A stretch of 64,000 bases of DNA from Lutraria lutraria. Its lineage: Eukaryota; Mollusca; Bivalvia; Venerida; Mactridae. The notes under the pieces are model-generated. The model worked only from the letters and a program-made list of their open reading frames with translations, ran no database searches and had not been told where the DNA came from. Position 1 is the first letter of the stretch. Each line of letters opens with the position of its first letter. A program made the position numbers and the translations under genes. Of this stretch, positions 57,607-64,000 are shown piece by piece. The DNA lies in assembly GCA_964023205.1 (NCBI GenBank), contig OZ026841.1:27111561-27175560 (forward strand), written 5' to 3'.

Positions 57607-58860
57607 AGCTCACATAAGCACTTGTGCTCAGGGGGAACTTTTGTGATCAGTCTTCGTCCCGCATCATGGGTCGTCAAACTTTTACCTTGTAAACACGCTA
57701 GGGGCCACATTTTAGCTCAATTTTTGCAAAACTGGGTCAGAATGTTAATTTTGCAAAATATGTTAATAACAAAATCTCGGACGAGTTCGATAATGGACCA
57801 TTTTGAACAAAAACCAGGTCACCAGGGCCAAATAAGGGAAATTAAACCTTGTGAACACTCTAGAAATCACTGTTTTGATCGGATCTTCATGAAACTTTGT
57901 CAGAATGTTTATTTTAATGATGTGTAGATCAAGTTTGATAATAGGTCATTTCCTGTCAAAAACTAGGTCACTAGGGCAAATTGCTGGAAATCTTTTGAAC
58001 ACTGTAGAAGTCACTGTTTTGATTTGATCATCATGAAACCTAGTCAGAATGTTTGTCTTCATAAAATCTTGAACAAATTTGAACATGGATGATCTGGGGT
58101 CAAAACCTAGGTCGCTAGGTCAAATCTTATGAAAAACCATGTTAATACTATAGATTTTACAGTTATTATTGATCTTCACCAAAATTTGAAAATTTATTTG
58201 TTTAATATAACGTTAAGTACAAATATGGGTCATCTGGGGCCAACAACAAGGTCACTAGTTCAAATCTTAGGAAAACCTTGTAAACACTGTAGATGTCAAA
58301 TTTTGATTGGATCTTCACCAAACCTTGTTAGAATGTTTGCCTCAATGATATGTGGTTCAAGGTTGAACATGGGTGAGCAGGGGTCAAAAACCTTGTTAAA
58401 GCTCTAGATGTCATGGTCTTAATTGGATCTTTGCCAAACCTTGTCAGATTGTTCATCTTAATTAAGGACAAGTTTAGATATGGGTCACATAGGGTCAAAA
58501 ACTAGGTCACTATGTCAAATCTAAGGCAAACCTTATTAACACAGTAGATGTCAAATTTTGATTGGATCTTCACCAAACCTTGTAAGAATGTTTGTCTGAA
58601 TGATTCTTAATGATATGTGAAACAAATTCGAACATAAGTCATCTGGGGTCAAAAACTAAGTCACTAGGTTAAATCTTAAGAAAAGCTTGTCTATGTTGTA
58701 GTTGTAATGGTTTAGATCGGATCTTCACCTAATCTTGTCAGAATGTTTGTCTTATTTATGTAGGACAAGTTCGAACATTGGTCATCTTGGGTGAAAAACT
58801 AGGTCACAGGTTCAAAACAATTTTTAATGAGTAAACAATGATTGCCATGTGAGCGATATA
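57607..58860 (+). mobile_element. Bivalve dispersed element with ~7-8 degenerate internal units
   Basis: Starts TAGCTCACATAAGCACTTGT and ends GCCATGTGAGCGATA, so GCTCACAT and ATGTGAGC are inverted at the two ends. The interior is a chain of units of about 115-165 bp built from GATCTTCACCAAACCTTG, TCAGAATGTTTGTCTT, GAACATGGGTCATCTGGGG, TCAAAAACTAGGTCACTAGG and TTGTAAACACTGTAGA. I recognise this as a very common repeat in bivalve genomes. Open frames within it (57622-57927, 58129-58407) are by-products. Confidence 0.8.
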
Positions 58861-59204
58861 GTAAAAATATTTTACTAACCTGTCTTCAGAGACCCTTGGT
58901 GGTGTGAGTTCATTACTGTATCAATATTTGTACAACACATTAAGTGGGACAACTCCATCAAGACTGATGCTGCACTATATCTATCATTCTCACACTGTTC
59001 TTTTCTAGGCATAGAGATTGCCTAGCTCTCAATCGTGAAAACCTTATCTAATTTCATGTTTGGCATGAAAGGTTGATATTCTAAATAATTAATATTCCAG
59101 ATGTGGGGCTGGACCATGTGTGACCTGTCTGCAAGTTAGATGCTCTACCAACTAATTCGACTGTTAATATTACAGCTACATTCCTCCTTCATTTTCATTC
59201 AAAG
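58861..59204. other. Non-coding stretch with a tRNA-like remnant
   Basis: Nothing coding; see the tRNA-like remnant at 59095-59165. Confidence 0.5.
59095..59165 (-). tRNA. tRNA-Lys-like remnant, probably a SINE head
   Basis: On the minus strand TTAGTTGGTAGAGCATCTAA followed by GGTCCAGCCCC resembles a tRNA D arm/box A and a degraded box B. Part of the acceptor stem and box A is missing, so it cannot be a working tRNA. Confidence 0.35.
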
Positions 59205-62123
59205 TACCCAGCAAACACCCGACGTTGTATCAACGTTGTATATGCGTTGTATTTAAGTCGCGACGTCGGCGACCTAAATCCAACGTTGATTCAACGTTAG
59301 AATCACGACGTCTATACAACGTCTCAATAAGACGTCTGCATGACGCTGGATTATGGTCAGATAATGATTTTGTTGAAATCATAACAAAAAATGAATATTA
59401 TCAAGAGAAAACAACGACAAAAAAACATTAACCTTGTTCTTACGTATATTTATTAGGTTAGGTGTGAGTTAAAAATAGCAAAATACTCAGACATGTTTAC
59501 TCCCCTTAAATTGTTTCATGTCACCGACAGGCGTCGCTTCAAGGATCCTGTTATTTTCGAATTTTACGATAATGTTTTTCTACACTATTTGGAATAAAGA
59601 TACGTTTGTCGACAATAATTTTAAAATATTCTTCATAAAACCTTCAAAATAAATGGATTCAGTCGTTTAATTTTCATGAAAATGGATCGATAGATCTAAT
59701 TATTCAAAACTATCAGCAACGGTTATATTGAATAGTGTTCAACGGTCCCAAGAGAAGAACTTTGATTTCGGGATAAGATACAAAAGATCTGTTAAATTCG
59801 GATTTTAAGGTAAGTGGATTTTTTTATTTAATTTGAAGTGTGATTTAATTTTGATAAGTATTAAGAATGTCAGTAGAAAGATGTGTATGTGTACATGCAT
59901 GTATTCGGAAATTAAGCAAACTTTTATTTTAAATCAAACAAGTAACAATCAATTTTATAACTTATAAATTGTACCCAATATTGTGTTGGTCGCATTAAAG
60001 TTCGCTTAAAGAAATGGATTCAAATGTATTTTTATTTAAAAGTGCGATCATCATAGAGTTAAGATGTGTACACTGACCTTCGTCACACTTTAAAAAATTG
60101 GTAAAACAAATGACCATATGTACAGTTCAAAACTGGTGAAATTCAGAGAAAATGTGTAATTATTGCGCCCATTGTTGTGTTGATTGCTTTACAGTTTTCT
60201 TATAGAAATGCACTACTCAAATGCATTTTTAAAGAATGGGATAATTTCACAGTTTTGATGTGGACACGGGCTTTGTGGCATTTTACATTTAAAACTATCT
60301 GTTGTGTAAAACAACTACACAATGTTCATCGTTCTGGTATCAGTTACATAGTCTTAATGTCCATTATTTCACACAAAATCGAGCGTGAAAAACAGCATAA
60401 AATTAATTTGAAACTATTCCAGAGAAGGTTTTATTACTGACATCTGCCAACACTGGCCAGTGCCCGAATTGATTGATGAGTCCTCAGGTCAAATGTTCTA
60501 TAGGCACGTATGAAATGTGTTTATGAAAACTTGAGAGAGCTAATGTTATGTTAATTATTAGTTTCGTGTGGGGAACTTGTATGCTTCAGACTTGAGTAGA
60601 AGTATGTTTGGATTTATTATGCTTAGCATGTTTTTGAGTTATGATCACTAGTTGATACCACAATGAATTCATATAAATATTATATTTTTATTTTCAATGT
60701 TCATGTGTCAAGTTACAGAATTTTTGGATAAGTAATACATTATCAACATTTGCTCTAACTTATAGTTTATTATAACTGTTCACAGATTGATGTCCAAAAT
60801 TAACATGACTGGGAACGATGGAAGTCTACAAGTCAAGCTTGTTTGGCGTTGTCCAGGGTAAATTTATTATTCTTTATTTCAGAATAATCTGTAATTAATT
60901 CAGTCATGGTTATAAAATTATGTATGAGTACTACAACATAATATCATACAAACACTGATTTAGTAAAACAGCTGGGCTTTCTCATAGCAAAATGCTTGTC
61001 TAAATAATAATGTTTGAGATTGCATTTTCCTATATTGAATATTATAAGTTATATACATGTATGCATGTTCAGTTTTCTGTGAGCTTGTGTATTTTTCTCT
61101 TTGATTTTGTTACTTGGTATAATCCAGTCTTTAGAAAATATATGTATTTATCATGGCAGATTGATAAAAGAAACACAAAATACTGTATATAAATCTTTTA
61201 AATAGTAAAAATGACTAGCTTGAATATATTAATTGACTTCTGAAAATATCCACTGACTGAATATGCTTGCAATTTTACTATTTCAGCAAGTACTATGAAG
61301 TCTATGCCAAAGGAAACTGAACAGGATGCCAGCCAGGCCTGTCCGCTGAAGTAGGCTCCAGATAGACAGACAGGAAATTCAGAGGGATTAATTTATTAGT
61401 CCTTAACTGTTTTGTATATGTCATTTAGACGAACTGTTAAGTGTTCATGATCACTAAAAAATCATCTACTGTGTGTTTATATATGTACGGTATGTGTGTC
61501 TGTGTATGTAATAATTTGCAAGAATAAATTTCAGATATATTCTAAAATTTTTAAACGACATTTGTTTTTGTTTGACATTTCAATCGATATAGATTATGTT
61601 GTATAGTGAGATTAAAAGTGAACTTTCTGATATAGGTTATAGACATAATTATTGAGCGATATTATCTTTAATATTTTGAATAGTGTTCAGAATCCTCATG
61701 AAGAACTAATTATTTAGGATTAGTAACTGGCGTCATTATATATTCTTTGTTTGAAAATCCCTGAGTTTTGTTGATATAATCACCTTACTTACAGGCGTGT
61801 AATTACTAGTATATATACATGTTGGATTGTGGTTGTATACAGGCTGGATTTAGGTTGTATACAGGTTGGATTGTGGTTGTATACAGGTTGGATTTAGGTT
61901 GTATACAGGTTGGATTTAGGTTGTATACAGGTTAGATTGTGGTTGTATACAGGTTGGATTTAGGTTGTATACACGTTGGATTTTGGTTGTATACACGACG
62001 TTGTACCGACGTCGGAAAATGACGTCTAAAAAACTTTCATTTACAACCTAAATTCAACGGTCATCCAACGTCAGGGTACAACGTCTGTACAACGTTATTA
62101 CAACGTCAAGTGTTTGCTGGGTA
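59205..62123. mobile_element. 2.9-kb TIR element with CGT-rich subterminal DNA
   Basis: The left end CCCAGCAAACAC-CC-GACGTTGTA-TC-AACGTTGTA (59207-59240) and the reverse complement of the right end (62088-62121) agree at 30 of 34 bases. Both ends are flanked by TA (59205-59206, 62122-62123), the likely target duplication. The outer 150 bp on each side are packed with AACGTT, ACGTC and GACGT words. No transposase was recognised. The interior includes exon-like fragments (for example CCAAAATTAACATGACTGGG near 60795) of unknown meaning and a 22-bp repeat. Superfamily not assigned. Confidence 0.8.
61815..61995. repeat. 22-bp tandem repeat inside the TIR element
   Basis: About eight units of GTTGGATTTAGGTTGTATAC plus AG, alternating TTTAGG and TGTGG forms. 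Confidence 0.92.
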
Positions 62124-63544
62124 GTTTATCAGGACAGCCACAGCAGTCTGCCAAATAAGCACTTGTCTGGTTGTCTGTGACAAGTATTTATTGATTTGGA
62201 CAATTAATTTTTGTGGTAATTATATGTATAGAATATAGAAGGAAACTATTTACATTTGGTAATTCGGACAAATACTTCAAAATCCTAAATTCACAGACTG
62301 ACACAGGCTCTTCAGACAAACCCAGCCTATACTTCACTTCAGCTCTAGGATTCTAAAGCTATAGTCAAACACTATGGACACCGAATGTAACAGAGGGAGG
62401 AAAATGATATACTAGACCAATAGTCTGAATAATTGTACATTACAGATGAATATCTAGACACCTTTGACTTGCTGATATCTATCTTCTGAGCATTATATGA
62501 AATGGCTATATCATGAATGGATTGCCTGTATGTATAAAAAATTAATACCACATGGCCTCCTGCTTGCATATGCTCTACAAACTGAGCTAAAATGGCTTTT
62601 AATATTACCAGTATAGCAAATTTATAAATACAAATACTATATACCACAATGTATAATGTCTTATTATCAGATGAGATTATCTATGTCCTGATCAGGGTGA
62701 CATTCACTTCCATTGACACTCACTGTGATTTTTAAAATTCAATTAAAGATGTGTAAAACAACATTACAGTCTCATTCAAGTTTTCGTTAGGATAACTTTC
62801 TGACAGGAAGTGGTTTTCACACAGACGATCTTGGCTGGTGGGGATCCAGTCCTCACTGTTGATGGCATACTTTTCTTTGTCCTAGGTTTTTTTCTGTAGG
62901 AATTCTATGCAACGATATCCTTGAATCCTTATCCCATCGGTTTGTGCAACTTACAACAATGCAGGTCTGCACCATATTGCTTATAACTTCAATAATTTAT
63001 TTCTATGTTGTGTGTTTATACAATGTCAGTTTACTGGAAATTGATTTTTCTGCCCACCAGCAATATTTACTAATACGCGTGCGCATGACGTCATGGTGAT
63101 GTTCCCCTGATGTTCATTTATAACTGAAAGTTTAATACTGATTTCACTTGATATCTTTATTTCTCACTTTTTTGTTAAGTATTGTTATATACTTTATATT
63201 TTGCAGACATGTCCCATGAAAACTCTATCAAATGGAGAGTTGCAGACAAGATTTATTATACTGGTGAATGACTTTGGGCCACAAGTAAAAACTGTATTGT
63301 TTGGAAAAGAAGCTGAGGGATGATACTTTCTTGGTGATGTTATAAAAGTTGCAAATTTATGTCTATCCTTACAACAAGGGACAATCTCTATCTACAATAA
63401 AAACCAGCCAAAATAAAGGTAGAGTATGCTGTTTACCATCGTTTCTGATATTTCTACAAGTAATTATTCATTAAATGAATATAAGAAGTTTTTAACTTCA
63501 AATAAAAGGCCTGAAACAAACATATCTGTAATGAATTTTATAAT
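62124..63544. other. Non-coding stretch
   Basis: No gene recognised. On the minus strand, TTTTAGCTCAGTTTGTAGAG at about 62573-62592 is a box A-like tRNA remnant without a box B. The 91-codon minus-strand frame at 62372-62647 runs over it and is not supported. Confidence 0.5.
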
Positions 63545-64000
63545 ATTCATATCACTAGATTTATATCACTAGATAGTTTCATAACACTAGATTCATATCA
63601 CTAGATTCATATCACTAGATAGTTTCATATCACTAGATAGTTTCATATCACTAGATAGATTCATATCACTAGATTTATATCACTAGATAGTTTCATAACA
63701 CTAGATTCATATCACTAGATTTATATCACTAGATTCATATCACTAGATAGATTCATATCACTAGATAGTTTCATATCATTATATAGATTCATATCACTAG
63801 ATAGATTCATATCACTAGATAGTTTCATATCACTAGATAGTTTCATATCATTAGATAGATTCATATCACTAGATAGATTCATATCACAAGATAGTTTCAT
63901 ATCACTAGATAGTTTCATATCACTAGATAGTTTCATATCACTAGATAGATTCATATCACTAGATAGTTTCATATCACTAGATAGTTTCATATCATTAGAT
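63545..64000. repeat. 18-bp satellite running off the right edge
   Basis: The unit TAGATAGTTTCATATCAC alternates with TAGATAGATTCATATCAC, with shorter forms near the left edge. As 18 is a multiple of three, the minus strand stays open as a six-residue peptide repeat (SSDMKL/SSDMNL), but this looks like a by-product. Array length is unknown because the window ends here. Confidence 0.95.

Noticed and set aside
57622..58407. 101- and 92-codon plus-strand frames
   Set aside because: They lie fully inside a high-copy bivalve repeat and read the repeat units; no conserved protein motif.
63721..63990. 89-codon repetitive peptide SSDMKL/SSDMNL
   Set aside because: Direct consequence of an 18-bp satellite; low-complexity and without start context.

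Overview
This is nuclear DNA from an animal, most likely a bivalve mollusc. It is AT-rich and intron-dense, and no intact gene can be followed from start to stop. The organism call rests on dispersed repeats I recognise as common in bivalve genomes: a tRNA-derived SINE with a CCGTGGTCGAGTGG head, the TGACCTTGACCTTTGACC repeat, and a long repeat built from GTCAGAATGTTTGTC and GGTCATCTGGGGTCAAA blocks. It also fits the mix of CR1/L2-like LINEs, a Penelope-like element, hAT, mariner and pogo-like elements. No bacterial, organellar or viral gene layout is present.

Layout. 1-1.2 kb: frameshifted 3' end of a LINE. 1.3-7.8 kb: a pair of about 320-bp inverted repeats around non-coding DNA and a SINE. 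8.4-9.7 kb: a 26-bp minisatellite. 10.4-10.95 kb: a SINE abutting a possible cytochrome P450 I-helix remnant. 11.7-12.7 kb: TGACCT-rich dispersed repeats. 14.9-20.6 kb: a degenerate higher-order repeat. 25.8-27.4 kb: a LINE RNase H fragment, a tRNA-like sequence, and a SINE carrying a nested insertion with a 9-bp target duplication. 27.9-30.0 kb: candidate short exons of one or two unrecognised genes, one beside a CpG-containing, YY1-like start region. 32.0-33.8 kb: a Penelope-like fragment with a GIY-YIG domain, then a hAT element with perfect terminal repeats and target duplications. 35.3-37.7 kb: a hAT MITE and a 1.43-kb mariner.

38.8-57.1 kb, plus strand: pieces of one multi-exon gene resembling animal SWIM-zinc-finger/YqaJ-type proteins. 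They carry in-frame stops at 39462, 40151, 40160 and 53339 and a frameshifted PHD-like finger near 57060, so this copy looks dead. Its introns and exons are swollen by insertions: an 8.9-kb segment bounded by perfect 20-bp pogo-like inverted repeats and holding about 70 copies of a 53-bp satellite (44.4-48.2 kb), a 5'-truncated LINE with an open 638-residue reverse transcriptase frame (49.86-51.77 kb), a 611/610-bp tandem duplication (51.8-53.0 kb), and a 3.5-kb segment with TTCCGTACGGAA palindromes at both ends (53.5-56.9 kb).

57.6-64.0 kb: a bivalve-type dispersed repeat with degenerate internal units, a 2.9-kb element with 34-bp inverted ends and CGT-rich subterminal DNA, and an 18-bp satellite running off the right edge.

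The genes do not form a working system here. The window is mainly a record of transposon nesting, satellite birth and gene decay. I found no convincing new defence or enzyme system. The best leads are the satellite inside a pogo-like element, the palindrome-bounded segment and the candidate two-exon gene at 29.7 kb. All homology calls are from memory of family motifs; no database search was possible.
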